From assembly GCF_000721105.1 (NCBI RefSeq), contig NZ_JOEV01000037.1, positions 1 through 64,000 on the forward strand: DNA of 64,000 nucleotides. Direction: 5' to 3'. This document shows, one piece after another, positions 10,507-19,161 of the stretch (its first letter is position 1; each line of letters opens with the position of its first letter). The translations under genes and the position numbers were made by a program. The stretch comes from Streptomyces cellulosae. Its GTDB lineage: Bacteria; Actinomycetota; Actinomycetes; Streptomycetales; Streptomycetaceae. The notes beneath the pieces were generated by a model that saw nothing but the letters and a program-made list of their open reading frames with translations, did not search any database and was not told the DNA's origin.

Positions 10507-10971
10507 CTAGGCGTTCGGCGGGCCGTCCAGAAGTGTCAGCCCATACTGGGCCAGCATGTCCGCGTGGTCGGTGTCATGACGCGCGTCGGCGGAGCCGATC
10601 GACCGGAAGTAGCCTTCGATGGCCCCGGGGTTGTTGATGACCAATACGTCCGCCGTCGTGGTGAGCGGCTGAAATGTGTGGGGGACCAACCGGGGGCCGA
10701 AGACATAGGCGCCCGGCTCGGCGTCATGGACGTCGCACTCGTCGAGTAAGGCCGATCCGACCCAGAACCGGACGCGGCCGGACAGGACCACCCAGCTTTC
10801 GTCCTCCCGACTGTGGGTGTGCAGGGGCGGCGCGTCCGCCTGGCGCATGGTCAGGCGCACGACGCTGACCACTCCCTGTGTCTCGGCATTCGACACGACC
10901 TGCTCCTGGACGCTGTCGTAGTAGGGGTAGAGAGTGCCTTCGCCCGGGTTGCGCACGAACGCGATGCTCAT
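10507..10971 (-). CDS. Cupin-domain protein
   Basis: A 154-residue single-domain cupin. Motif 1 is visible as PPLHTHSREDESWVVLSG and motif 2 as PGAYVFGPRLVPHTFQPL, giving the histidine and glutamate residues that bind a metal in many cupins. The fold serves dioxygenases, isomerases and small-ligand sensors, so the activity is open. The ATG has a good ribosome site (AGAGGA, eight bases upstream). It is divergent from nothing intact, since the next gene leftward from 11870 is a truncated TetR gene on the same strand. Confidence 0.8.
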   Translation of the reverse strand: MSIAFVRNPGEGTLYPYYDSVQEQVVSNAETQGVVSVVRLTMRQADAPPLHTHSREDESWVVLSGRVRFWVGSALLDECDVHDAEPGAYVFGPRLVPHTFQPLTTTADVLVINNPGAIEGYFRSIGSADARHDTDHADMLAQYGLTLLDGPPNA

Positions 10972-11252
10972 GTCAGTCCTCTTCTGCTCTGTGCATGAGG
11001 GATGGCCAGGCCGTCGTGGGTCACCGACAGACCATGTAGTTTACGATTCAATCATCGCGGGTGCTGAGGGCGCGTGCCAGAGGTTGAAGCCTGTTTGGCT
11101 TGTTTGTCGCCGTCACGCGGGAGAACGTGCGCACCGCTCCCCGTGGTCTTCGCTCCCCGTGGACGCAGCCACCACCGAAACGGTCCGCCAGGCCTTTCAT
11201 GAGCAAACACGTGTGGCCGATGGAAAACTGGGGCCCAGGACGGATCCAGCCG

Positions 11253-11870
11253 TCAACGACTCGTACGACGACTGGCCAGACGGGCCGACTTCGGTGAAAG
11301 GGCGGCGTCGACCAACGACTCTGCGATGGATCGCGCGCACGCTCCGGTGTGACTGCTGTTGAGTGCGGTGCCGCGTGCGGCCGCGCCGTCAAAGAGCAGT
11401 GCCAGTTGCTCACCCAGGGTTTCCGGGTCTGCGGCCCCGGCCGGCCGTGCGATGTCCGTGAGGCGGCGGGCGAACTCCCTCTTGTACGCCGCGGCCAACT
11501 GGTGGACGGAATGCCCGGGGTCCGGCACTTCGACGCTGACGTGCAGGAACGGACATCCCCGAAACGGAGCGGTGGTTTTGGGCAGCTCCCAGTCGAAGAC
11601 GGCGAGGAGCTGCTCACGCGGGCTGGGTGCCGGTTGGGCGGGCGACGGGGAGACGGGCAGGAGATCGTCCACCAAGGACCGCAGGTACGCCCCGATGAGC
11701 TCGTCCTTGCCGGGGAAGTGCGTATAGAGGGTGCGTTTCGACACTTCGGCGACGGTCGACAGCTGGTCCATCCCCGTCGCGTTGATCCCCTGTGCCGTGA
11801 ACTGCCGGGTCGCCGCTTTGAGGATCCGCTCCCGGGCGCCACGCCCACGTCGCCGACGTACGGGGTGAGA
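11253..11870 (-). pseudogene. TetR-family regulator lacking its 5' end
   Basis: The frame encodes an almost full TetR regulator: RERILKAATRQFTAQGINAT, MDQLSTVAEVSKRTLYTHFPGKDELIGAYL (the helix-turn-helix), then a ligand domain with CPFLHVSVEVPDPGHSVHQLA. Homology continues upstream of the first ATG (11771) to about 11862, but no start codon lies between there and a TAA at 11871-11873. The 5' end has therefore been lost, and a protein from ATG 11771 would miss the first DNA-binding helix. Directly across the breakpoint, on the other strand, lies an oxidoreductase fragment that also lacks its 5' end. Confidence 0.75.
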
Positions 11871-12270
11871 TTACATCGAGCCGTACCAGGTGGGCGCGCC
11901 GCCGGACGGTCCCGCCGTCGGCCGCGTCCCGGCCTCCGACGCCGAGGGTTTCGCCGCTGGTGACTACGTGGTGCACGTCCTCGGCCGGCGCGACCACGCG
12001 ATCCTCGACGCGGCGACCGCTCAGAAAGTGACCCGAATCTCGCGCCGCTCCCCGCCTACCTGGGGGTGCTCGGCGTCCCCGGCCTCACCACCTACATCGG
12101 GCTCGAGCGGTTCACGAAGATCAAGGAGGGCGACACGGTCTTCGTCTCCGGTGCGGCAGGCGCCATCGGCACCCAGGTTGGGCAGATCGCCAAGCTGAAG
12201 GGAGGGCGCCGGACGCGTTATCGGCGGCGCGGGCTCGGACGAGAAGGTCGAGCTGCTCATCGACTCGCGT
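11869..12270 (+). pseudogene. NADP-dependent oxidoreductase (MDR, curcumin-reductase type) fragment
   Basis: Internal piece of a leukotriene-B4-dehydrogenase-like oxidoreductase. In one frame it reads YIEPYQVGAPPDGPAVGRV and DAEGFAAGDYVVHVLG. After a frameshift near 12030 it reads LAPLPAYLGVLGVPGLTTYI, EGDTVFVSGAAGAIGTQVGQ and IAKLKG. A second shift gives GRVIGGAGSDEKVELL. The first 60 or so residues and the entire C-terminal third are missing. The gene begins exactly where the truncated TetR gene on the other strand ends, so one deletion probably removed the shared promoter region and both 5' ends. Confidence 0.8.
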
Positions 12271-12357
12271 TGGTCGTGGGCACGGTCGGCGCCGACAGCA
12301 CAGGGGCGCACCCTCTCGCAGAGGGCTCTTGCGCTCACACACTCTCCTGTTTAGGAT

Positions 12358-12367
12358 TACGATCGTA
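12358..12367. promoter_or_regulatory. TACGATCGTA palindrome upstream of the SDR gene
   Basis: A perfect 10-bp palindrome 30 bases before the start of the SDR gene, in an AT-richer stretch (TTAGGAT before it, CTTCAATATC after it). It is a plausible operator for a TetR-type repressor; the truncated TetR gene nearby is one candidate owner. Confidence 0.45.
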
Positions 12368-12397
12368 CTTCAATATCTCCTTCACCAGGAACTCCCC

Positions 12398-13096
12398 ATG
12401 GACCTCTCCACCAGCACCGCCCTTGTCACCGGAGCCAACCGGGGCTTCGGCCGCGCGCTCGCGGCCGAACTGCTCAGCCGCGGCGCCACCGTCTACGCCG
12501 GCGCCCGCAACCCCGACCATGTCGACCTGCCGGGCGCCAGGCCGATCGCGCTCGACATCACCGACCCCGCCTCCATCACGGCCGCCACCAAGGCCACCGG
12601 CGACGTGACCATCCTGGTCAACAACGCGGGATCATCCACCGGCGCCGACCTGCTGACCGCCGACCTGGACGAGGTCCGCCTGGAAATGGACACCCACTAC
12701 TTCGGCACCCTCTCCGTCGTCCGCGCCTTCGCACCCCAGATCGCGGCGGGCGGCGGCGGGGCGATCCTGAACGTCCTGTCCGGCCTGTCCTGGGTCAGCT
12801 TCCCGGACTTCGGCGCCTACTGTGCCGCCAAGTCCGCCGAGTGGTCGCTCACCAACACCCTGCGCCTGCAACTCGCCGACCAGGGCATCCGGGTCGCCGG
12901 CCTGCACGTCGGCTACATGGACACCGACATGGTCCGGACCGTCGACGCGCCCAAGTCCGACCCCACCGAGATCGCCCGGATCGCCGTCGACGGCATCGCC
13001 GCCGGCGTCTACGAGATCCTCGCCGACAACGCCTCCCGCCAAGCACAGGCCGCCCTCGCCGGAGGCGTCGCCGCGCTCTACCCGCAGCTCCCCTGA
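12398..13096 (+). CDS. Short-chain dehydrogenase/reductase
   Basis: A 232-residue classical SDR. It has the NAD(P) loop TGANRGFG, DITDPAS (the adenine-ring aspartate region), NNAGSS, and the catalytic serine and YxxxK pair in SGLSW and YCAAK. The arginine in GARNP after the second strand suggests NADPH preference. ATG 12398 is chosen over an in-frame ATG 69 bases upstream because an AGGAA ribosome site lies seven bases before it. The downstream MFS exporter is in the same direction, 130 bases on, and the two may be co-transcribed. The substrate is unknown. Confidence 0.88.
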   Translation: MDLSTSTALVTGANRGFGRALAAELLSRGATVYAGARNPDHVDLPGARPIALDITDPASITAATKATGDVTILVNNAGSSTGADLLTADLDEVRLEMDTHYFGTLSVVRAFAPQIAAGGGGAILNVLSGLSWVSFPDFGAYCAAKSAEWSLTNTLRLQLADQGIRVAGLHVGYMDTDMVRTVDAPKSDPTEIARIAVDGIAAGVYEILADNASRQAQAALAGGVAALYPQLP

Positions 13097-13226
13097 GAGC
13101 CGACCACCCAGGAACCCGCACCGAGCCCGCCCGGTGCCGATGCCCGCTGTCGCCCGCCATGCCGCCGGCGTCCACGTCCATTGATCCGTCGCCACGTACG
13201 TCTGCCCAGGGAATGCAGGGAACGCC

Positions 13227-14678
13227 ATGAAACAGCAACCCAAACAGCGGGTCCGGGGCGGCAGCGCCTTCTGGGCCGTGGCCATCACCAGCATGGCCGG
13301 ATTCATCACCGCGCTCGACAACCTGATCGTCACCACCTCGCTCCCCTCCATCCGTGAGGATCTCGGCGGCGGCCTCGAGGACCTCGAATGGACGGTCAGC
13401 GCCTACACCCTCACCTTCGCCGTCCTGCTCATGTTCGGCGCTTCCCTCGGTGACCGATTCGGCCGCCGGAGACTGTTCGCCATCGGGCTCGCGATCTTCA
13501 CCACAGCCTCGGCCGCGGCCGCCCTCGCACCGGGGATGGGTGAACTGATCGCCGCACGTGCGGCGCAGGGCGTTGGCTCCGCGATCGTGACGCCGCTGAC
13601 GCTCACCCTGCTGTCGGCCGCCGTCCCCGCCGAACGGCGCGGCGCGGCCCTGGGTGTGTGGGGTGCGGCCAGCGGCATCGCGGTGGCCACCGGTCCGCTC
13701 ATCGGCGGCGCCCTGACCGAAAACCTCTCCTGGCAGTGGATCTTCTGGGTCAACGTCCCCCTCGGCCTGGCGCTGATCCCGCTCGCCCTGCTGCGGCTGA
13801 ACGAGAGCCGCGGCCCGAACCCGACCCTCGACCTCGTCGGCACCGTTCTCGCCAGCGGCGGTCTGTTCGGCATCGTCTACGCCCTGGTGCGCGGCAACGC
13901 CGAAGGCTGGAGCAGCACCCCGGTGCTGGGCGGCTTCTTCGCGGGTACGGCACTGCTGGTCGGCTTCATCTTCTACGAACTGCGCGCCAAGAACCCGATG
14001 CTGCCGATGCGCTTGTTCCGCCACCGCTCCTTCAGCGCCATCAACGCCGCCAGCCTGCTCATGTTGCTGGGCATGTTCGGGTCGATCTTCCTGCTCAGCC
14101 AGTACCTGCAGACCGTCGGCGGCTACTCGCCGATGCAAGCCGGCGTGCGGATGCTGCCCTGGACCGCCATGCCCATGATCGCCGGACCGCTGGCCGGGGC
14201 ACTGTCCGACCGCATCGGCGGCGCACCCGTCGTCACGGCGGGCATGACCCTGAACGCCATCGGCCTCGGGCTCTGGGCCATCACCGTCGAGCCCCACGTC
14301 TCCTACACCCACATGCTGCCCGCACTGATCGTCTGCGGCATCGGCCTGGGCATGTTCTTCGCCCCCAGCGCGAACCTCGTCCTGAGCACGGTCCGCCCCG
14401 AAGAGCAGGGCATCGCCTCCGGCGCCAACAACGCGATCCGTGAGGTCGGCGGCGCCATCGGTGTGGCATCGCTGGCAGCGGTCTTCTCCGCCCAGGGCGG
14501 CTACGGATCCGCGTCCATGTTCGTGGACGGGCTGATCCCGGCGCTCTGGGTCGGGGCCGGTGTGGTCGCCCTGGCAGCGGCTGTGGCGTTGCTCCTGCCC
14601 CGACAGCGCAAGGCCGACGGTCCGGCTGCCGGCCTCGCTGCAGGGAATGCTCCGACCGGTGCCCCGGTCGCGACCTGA
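13227..14678 (+). CDS. MFS drug-efflux transporter, DHA2 (14-TM) family
   Basis: A 483-residue transporter of the EmrB/QacA type, exporting small hydrophobic compounds in exchange for protons. Motif A (GDRFGRRR), the family N-terminal signature ALDNLIVTTSLPSI, motif C (GAASGIAVATGPLIGGAL) and the DHA2 ASGANNAIREVGGAIG segment are visible. Hydrophobic stretches are consistent with 14 spanning helices, ending in a short basic cytoplasmic tail. An AGGGAA ribosome site precedes the ATG. It follows an SDR gene and a lost regulator pair, the usual setting of a detoxification cassette. The substrate is unknown. Confidence 0.9.
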   Translation: MKQQPKQRVRGGSAFWAVAITSMAGFITALDNLIVTTSLPSIREDLGGGLEDLEWTVSAYTLTFAVLLMFGASLGDRFGRRRLFAIGLAIFTTASAAAALAPGMGELIAARAAQGVGSAIVTPLTLTLLSAAVPAERRGAALGVWGAASGIAVATGPLIGGALTENLSWQWIFWVNVPLGLALIPLALLRLNESRGPNPTLDLVGTVLASGGLFGIVYALVRGNAEGWSSTPVLGGFFAGTALLVGFIFYELRAKNPMLPMRLFRHRSFSAINAASLLMLLGMFGSIFLLSQYLQTVGGYSPMQAGVRMLPWTAMPMIAGPLAGALSDRIGGAPVVTAGMTLNAIGLGLWAITVEPHVSYTHMLPALIVCGIGLGMFFAPSANLVLSTVRPEEQGIASGANNAIREVGGAIGVASLAAVFSAQGGYGSASMFVDGLIPALWVGAGVVALAAAVALLLPRQRKADGPAAGLAAGNAPTGAPVAT

Positions 14679-14691
14679 AGCCCGGACCGAG

Positions 14692-14724
14692 GGACGGCCC
14701 AGCCGGTTATGGCGGGGCCGCCCT
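14692..14724 (+). terminator. Candidate terminator after the MFS gene
   Basis: An imperfect hairpin with arms GGGACGGCCC and GGGGCCGCCC (about nine pairs and one bulged base) lies just after the MFS stop, between converging reading directions. Confidence 0.45.
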
Positions 14725-14734
14725 TCAGCCTGCC

Positions 14735-15258
14735 CTTCCTCCCAGGCCTTTCGCCGTGCAGGATCTCCAGTGTCGGCAGGCGGGCAGGCAGCCCCACGGA
14801 ACCCCACAGCGCCAGCAGCGGCATGGTGAGGCGGTGGCCTTCGGCGGCGTCGATGTCATCGAGCGCGGTGTCCTCCTCCACGGCGCGGTAGTCGTCGAGG
14901 CTCGCGCGCAGGGCACCCGGGCGGGAGAACGCACGGACGTAGCCGTCGACGGCGTCGGCCGTGACTCCGTGGCGGTTGTAGGTCCACCGCTCGAAGAAGT
15001 ACTCGAGATACCCGCGGATGTCGTGCCCCACCAAACGCTCGGGCAGATCGGGCTGCATGTGGAACAGCCAGTGCCAGTACCCGGAGGCGAGTGAGGCGTC
15101 CAAGCGGCGGAACATCTCCCGGGTGGGAACGATGTCGAGCACGGCCAGCCGCTCCACCTGGCCCGGGCGGTCCAGCGCCCAGCGGTGCCCCACGCGGGCG
15201 CCGCGGTAGTGGCCCACGACCATGGCCCGCTCGAAGCCGAACGCCTCGACCAGAGGAT
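14735..15258 (-). pseudogene. Alpha/beta hydrolase (haloacetate-dehalogenase type) fragment
   Basis: The middle part of a fluoroacetate-dehalogenase-like alpha/beta hydrolase: FGFERAMVVGHYRGARVGHR, ALDRPGQVERLAVLDIVPT, YWHWLFHMQPDLPERLVG, YFFERWTYNRHGVTADAVDG and LTMPLLALWGS. The N-terminal 80 or so residues are missing and the C-terminus breaks off near LPTLEILHGERPG, so the catalytic histidine is lost. The nucleophile position reads HYRG instead of the usual HDRG, so the nucleophilic aspartate is also replaced. The 5' breakpoint coincides with the 5' breakpoint of a CGNR gene on the other strand. Confidence 0.8.
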
Positions 15259-15261
15259 TGC

Positions 15262-15832
15262 GGGCGAGTCTGCCTGGACTTCGCCAACACCCTTCGAAGC
15301 CGGTGGAGAGCCACTCCGGAGGAGACGCTCCGGGAACGCACGACCTGATGGACTGGCTCCGAGAGGCCCTTCTGCTCGCACCGCGAACCACCGCCCCCGC
15401 CCCGGCAGCCGTTCTCGTCTCCGCCCGACGGCTGCGCGAGGCCGTCGACCGGGCCGTCCTGGCGGTCGCGGACGGCCGACTGCCCGCAGCCGGCGACGTG
15501 ACGCTGCTCAACCGATCGGCAGCGGCGGCCCCCAGACCCGCCCCGCAACTCGTCATCGCCGAGGACCACCTGGAGCCGCCGGCACCACGACCCTCGCCGC
15601 CGACCCCACACTCGCCCTGGCGCTCATCGCCCAGGACGCCGTCGGCTTGCTTCTGTCCGCCGAGATCCGGCGCGTACGCGTCTGCGGAGCCGACCGCTGC
15701 GCACTGCGCTTCCTGGACCGCTCCCCCGCCCACAACCGCCGCTGGTGCTCCATGTCCCGCTGCGGAAACCGCACGAAGGTGCGCCTGCATCAGGCGCGAA
15801 CAAGGCAGGGCGGCCGGATCGCGGAAAGCTGA
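15262..15832 (+). pseudogene. CGNR zinc-finger protein, frameshifted
   Basis: A CGNR-type putative DNA-binding protein spread over three frames: VCLDFANTLRSRWRATPEET near 15268-15330; DLMDWLREALLLAP and SARRLREAVDRAVLAVADGR near 15345-15480; then LALIAQDAVGLLLSAEIRRV and the zinc finger VCGADRCALRFLDRSPAHNR with WCSMSRCGNRTKVRLHQAR. Two frameshifts kill it, and the first residues are missing at the junction with the hydrolase fragment. These proteins usually act as transcription factors; here it probably once controlled the adjacent hydrolase. Confidence 0.8.
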
Positions 15833-15848
15833 CGGGTGAATCCTCAGC

Positions 15849-16358
15849 TCACTCGGGCGACCTCATACGAAAGGCTGGGCCAGGGACGCTCTCGATGTCC
15901 TTGACTTGCACCGGGTGGCCTCGTTCGCAGCTGATCCGGACGTCGACGGGCGCGCCGCAGTCGCGGTGTCGCGCCAGCACCGCCGGTCCCTCTGGGTCGG
16001 CGCGGTAACGGTCACCCCACTGCAGCAGCCCCATCACAGCCGGCACCAGATCCATGCCCTTGGGGGTGATCACATACTTCGGCCGGCTCCGCGAACCGGG
16101 CTCCTTGTACGTCTCGATCGCGAGGATCCCTTCTTCCACCAGCATCCGAAGCCGCGTCGACAGAAGGTTACGAGGACATCCCAGAACACGTTCGAAGTCA
16201 CTGAACCGGGACGAGCCGTACCACACCTCACGCAGGATCAGGATCGTCCACTTCTCACCGATGATCTCAAGCGTCCGCGCGATCGAGCAGTTGGACGTGT
16301 CCCGGTCGAGCCGGGGGTCCATGCCGGTGTCCTGAAGAACTGCGGTCCACGCATCCAT
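15849..16358 (-). CDS. HxlR-family winged-helix regulator
   Basis: A 169-residue HxlR (DUF24) regulator, a family that often senses quinones, aldehydes or electrophiles, sometimes through a cysteine. The family core is clear: CSIARTLEIIGEKWTILILR with VWYGSSRFSDFERVLGCPRN, then LLSTRLRMLVEEGILAIETY. Cysteines lie before the DNA-binding helix (NCSIART) and in LGCPRN. The C-terminal extension (RHRDCGAPVDVRISCERGHP) with two further cysteines is a common variant. Its start is 22 bases from a TGAGTTTACATT element that recurs near two other loci in this window. No intact target gene remains on the divergent side. Confidence 0.88.
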   Translation of the reverse strand: MDAWTAVLQDTGMDPRLDRDTSNCSIARTLEIIGEKWTILILREVWYGSSRFSDFERVLGCPRNLLSTRLRMLVEEGILAIETYKEPGSRSRPKYVITPKGMDLVPAVMGLLQWGDRYRADPEGPAVLARHRDCGAPVDVRISCERGHPVQVKDIESVPGPAFRMRSPE

Positions 16359-16379
16359 GGGAGCGATTCTATCCGCGTT

Positions 16380-16401
16380 TGAGTTTACATTTAGCTACTC
16401 A
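16380..16401 (+). promoter_or_regulatory. HxlR-type operator/promoter element, copy 1
   Basis: TGAGTTTACATTT at 16380-16392, with an outer inverted repeat TGAGT/ACTCA (16380-16384 and 16397-16401). It sits immediately upstream of the HxlR gene and faces away from it, as expected for the promoter of a lost divergent target gene. Similar elements are at 22263 and 26485. Confidence 0.5.
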
Positions 16402-16471
16402 GCCCTCGACGCCCGACGGGACACTCGCCTCTCAGGCGAGGAAGCCACAGTCCATCTGAGGTGGGGCGCGC

Positions 16472-16630
16472 AACACCAAGGAGCGCAAGCAGGTGACGCG
16501 GCAACGGTTCACCGAGAAGGCCGGCCGCCGATTCATGCAGGACGGGATAAGGACGGCTCGGGCATCTCGACACTGAGGGCGGACGCCGGGCTCACCAACG
16601 GATGCAGCCATGGACCTGTGAGATTTTAGA
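16472..16630 (+). pseudogene. TetR N-terminal fragment, frameshifted
   Basis: The start of a TetR regulator: NTKERKQVTRQRFTEKAGRR and FMQDGI in one frame, then after a shift near 16550 DGSGISTLRADAGLTNG in another. It resembles the intact TetR gene at 17245-17835 (TRRRIIETAGRRFKRDGIDG) and the fragment at 28648, so it is a paralogue from the same subfamily. Everything after the DNA-binding domain is gone. Confidence 0.75.
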
Positions 16631-16813
16631 TTATGACCGTATTCACATCAGTGGCCTGGCCGGTTCAGCTGACCCAGCGCGCAACGGAAGCCACGTAGTG
16701 CCGGTCCCGACGGCGCGCTGGTGTGCGACGGGTCCCCACGCCCCACATCCCCGGCACGGCTCGCCCTCTTCCAGGGCCTGCGCCGTCCCGATGGAAAGCC
16801 CCATCACCGTGCC

Positions 16814-16933
16814 ATGAATCGCTGTTGCGGTCATGCTCCGCCGGTGCTGGAGCCGCTGCTGCCGAACAGCAACAACCAGTGCGGCTGGTGGCGGGACCAC
16901 CCCGCCGCACTCCTGGCCTGGCTTCGGTCGTGA
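16814..16933 (+). mobile_element. IS5-family transposase N-terminal fragment
   Basis: A 39-residue open frame contains PPVLEPLLPNSNNQCGWWRD, which matches the conserved start of IS5-type transposases (VLEPLLP followed by a GRWRDH-like segment). The rest of the transposase is absent and I found no terminal inverted repeats. It lies between a TetR fragment and a thioesterase fragment, so it may mark a past insertion linked to the local rearrangement. Confidence 0.6.
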
Positions 16934-17054
16934 TCGCAGAGACAGGCCCTAGCCAGGGCGCCGTCGCGCGGCAGAGGGGAGCCGCAGCCGACGTCGCGGT
17001 GGCGGTCCGGGGCGCTGCCCGGTGCGAGCCGCGAAATGCCCGTCGCGGTACAAG

Positions 17055-17235
17055 GGGGGCGGGAACGGAAGGGGCACGCAGGGCCTGGTGGCGTGGGCGA
17101 GCAGTCTGTCCGTCGCATCGACCGACTGGGCGTGCGTGAGAGCGGTTTGCCGTCTTCTGCTGACGATTGGGTCGACGGCGCGGACCTTGCCGGTGTCCAC
17201 GGTGATCGGCCGGAGGAACTTTCCGTCAGACCCGA
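17055..17235 (-). pseudogene. PaaI-type thioesterase C-terminal fragment (decayed duplicate)
   Basis: About 60 residues matching the end of the intact thioesterase at 18089-18589: KFLRPITVDTGKVRAVDPIV, RRRQTALTHAQSVDATDRLL and AHAT, against KFLRRVTVDTGPVRAIGTVV and so on. The DNA is also clearly related over the corresponding 150 bases (compare 17086-17230 with 18130-18280). It directly follows the 3' end of the TetR gene on the same strand. Upstream parts are missing. Confidence 0.8.
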
Positions 17236-17244
17236 TGTGGTGCG

Positions 17245-17835
17245 TCAGACGCGCTGCTCGGCGTCCAGCAGCGCGAGGGCGTTGTTCACCCCCTGCTCGA
17301 GGAGCGCATTGGCCAGTTGGCTGTCGGTCAACGCGCGAGACAGCTGCAGTGTCCCGGCCATCAGACCCAGGAGGCTGAGCGCCTTCACCCGCGCGGACGA
17401 CGGGGCCTCGGGCGCCATACGGGCGGCAATACCCTCGATGAGAATCAGCACGCCGTCGGTGTAAGCCTGCCTGGTTGCGTCGGTGCAGCGCCCGAGCTCG
17501 TCGAGCAGAGCGGCGTTGGGGCAGCCGTCGCCAAGGTTCTCGCGGTGCTGGGGCGACAGGTACCCCCGCACAATCTGCTCGAGTCCGGCACGGCCCGGCA
17601 AAGCCCGCGCGACGACGTTCTCGGCCTGCACCTTCAACTGGTCGGCGATCGCGGCGGCGACGAGGTCGTTCTTGGATTCGAAGTGAGCGTAGAAGGCCCC
17701 GTTGGTCAGCCCCGCGTCCTTCATGAGCGTCGAGACCCCGGAGCCGTCGATACCGTCCCGCTTGAACCGGCGGCCCGCGGTCTCGATGATCCGCCGCCTC
17801 GTCTCCGGCTTGTGCTCTTTTCCGTACCGCGCCAC
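17245..17835 (-). CDS. TetR-family transcriptional regulator
   Basis: An intact 196-residue TetR repressor. The N-terminal DNA-binding domain reads TRRRIIETAGRRFKRDGIDG, SGVSTLMKDAGLTNGAFYAH and FESKNDLVAA. The C-terminal domain carries the GYLSPQHRENLGDGCPNAAL segment typical of the TetR_C subgroup found next to SDR or oxidoreductase genes. The start ATG has a weak ribosome site. The near-palindrome ATTGCGAACGTAAT, 66 bases upstream, is a possible operator. Two broken relatives of this gene lie at 16472 and 28648. Its target was probably the thioesterase or a lost neighbour. Confidence 0.88.
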   Translation of the reverse strand: MARYGKEHKPETRRRIIETAGRRFKRDGIDGSGVSTLMKDAGLTNGAFYAHFESKNDLVAAAIADQLKVQAENVVARALPGRAGLEQIVRGYLSPQHRENLGDGCPNAALLDELGRCTDATRQAYTDGVLILIEGIAARMAPEAPSSARVKALSLLGLMAGTLQLSRALTDSQLANALLEQGVNNALALLDAEQRV

Positions 17836-17900
17836 GGTTCACGCTCCTTCGCCGGCCGGAAGGACCGGTTGCTCCTTTACCGACTTTGCCAGTCTATGGT

Positions 17901-17914
17901 ATTGCGAACGTAAT
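17901..17914. promoter_or_regulatory. Possible TetR operator
   Basis: ATTGCGAACGTAAT, an imperfect palindrome (one mismatched pair), lies 66 bases upstream of the TetR start in the only AT-rich part of this intergenic stretch. Confidence 0.35.
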
Positions 17915-18088
17915 CCAAAAAGTCGACAGGGGCGACACCGTCGGCCGCCTCGCCGCCAGTTGCCCTCTGCGGCAGGACGACGAGCGAGCGTCGGACTTGG
18001 CCGCAGCCGAGCGGGGTATCGATGCCCTCATGGTTGCCCTCGGTTGGCCCCGGGTTGCCCCCACGGACCGAGTGGCCTGCATGTGAAG

Positions 18089-18589
18089 TCACACCTGAGG
18101 GGCGGGCACCGGGAAGAGCATGCAGCTGCTGGTGGCGTGGGCGAGCAGTCTGTCCGTCGCGTCGACCAACTGCGCCTGGGCGAGAGCGGTTTGGCGGCCC
18201 TTGCTGACGACCGTGCCGATGGCGCGCACCGGGCCCGTGTCCACGGTGACCCGCCGCAGGAACTTCACCGTCAGGTCGAGCGAGGTGTACGCCATGCCCT
18301 GCGGGAGAGTGGACTGGACGGCGCAGCCCGCCGCCGAGTCGAGCAGGGTGGCGAAGACGCCGCCGTGCACGCTGCCGATCGGGTTGTAGTGCTCCTCCCC
18401 CGGTGTCAGCGAGAAGACCGCCCTGCCGGGCTCCACCTCGTCCAGGGCGAAGTCGACGGTGCGACCGATCGGCGCACTCGGCAGCCGCCCTGCCTGCACC
18501 TCCCGGAGGAAGTCGATGCCGGCCATGCACCCGGCGGCCTCCGCCGAGATCGCGGGATCGTCCCAGTGATACGTACGCGTTCGACCCAC
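18089..18589 (-). CDS. PaaI-family hotdog-fold thioesterase
   Basis: A 166-residue hotdog-fold acyl-CoA thioesterase. The catalytic region is VHGGVFATLLDSAAGCAV preceded by HYNPIG, and the core strands follow (AYTSLDLTVKFLRRVTVDTG). Enzymes of this group hydrolyse aryl- or medium-chain acyl-CoA. It is divergently arranged with an HxlR regulator (start 18664) across a 74-base spacer, the usual pairing for a regulator and its target. A decayed partial copy lies one kilobase away at 17055-17235. Confidence 0.85.
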   Translation of the reverse strand: MGRTRTYHWDDPAISAEAAGCMAGIDFLREVQAGRLPSAPIGRTVDFALDEVEPGRAVFSLTPGEEHYNPIGSVHGGVFATLLDSAAGCAVQSTLPQGMAYTSLDLTVKFLRRVTVDTGPVRAIGTVVSKGRQTALAQAQLVDATDRLLAHATSSCMLFPVPAPQV

Positions 18590-18663
18590 GGTCCAGCGCC
18601 CCTCCCTCTGGCTGTCAGGCGGCTTTTCCCAGCGAAGCTAGACTTTTGCCCACCTGACTGTCA

Positions 18664-19161
18664 ATGACGAAGTCAGACCCTTACGATGGCGGGATGGAGT
18701 GGCTTGAGGCGAGCACGGAGAACTGCCCCGTCCAGCGCACGCTCGACGTGATCGGGGAGAAATGGACGCTGCTGATCCTGCGTGACGCCGTCAACGGCGT
18801 CCGCCGCTTCGACGACTTCCATCGCCACATCGGCCTGTCGGAAGCCGTCCTCAGCGACCGTCTCCGCAAGCTGACCTCGTCCGGCATCCTGAAGACCGTC
18901 CCCTACCAGGAGCCCGGCAGCCGCGCCCGCAACGAATACCGTCTGACCCGCAAGGGCTGGGACCTGTGGCCCGTCCTGATGGCGCTGAGCCAGTGGGGCG
19001 AGGCATACGCCCTCGGCTCCGAGGGTCCTCTACTGGACGTCCGCCACACCGAGTGCGACGGCCCGGTTCGCGTCGTCGTGGAGTGCTCCACGGATCACTC
19101 CACCCTCACTCCCCGTGAAGTCACCGCCCGGCTGGGAACAGGCGCCCGCCTCCGGTCGTGA
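18664..19161 (+). CDS. HxlR-family winged-helix regulator
   Basis: A 165-residue HxlR regulator: ENCPVQRTLDVIGEKWTLLI, LRDAVNGVRRFDDFHRHIGL, SDRLRKLTSSGILKTV and a winged end YQEPGSRARNEYRLTRKGWD. The single cysteine before the recognition helix (ENCPV) is the redox cysteine position of the family. ATG 18664 or 18694 are both possible starts; the second gives the more usual N-terminus. The palindrome-like TGACTGTCA at 18655-18663 abuts the first ATG and could be its operator. It probably controls the divergent thioesterase gene. Confidence 0.87.
   Translation: MTKSDPYDGGMEWLEASTENCPVQRTLDVIGEKWTLLILRDAVNGVRRFDDFHRHIGLSEAVLSDRLRKLTSSGILKTVPYQEPGSRARNEYRLTRKGWDLWPVLMALSQWGEAYALGSEGPLLDVRHTECDGPVRVVVECSTDHSTLTPREVTARLGTGARLRS

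Noticed and set aside
12849..14807. Long antisense open frame over the MFS and SDR genes
   Set aside because: Same GC-driven artefact; the forward strand has clear transporter and dehydrogenase motifs.
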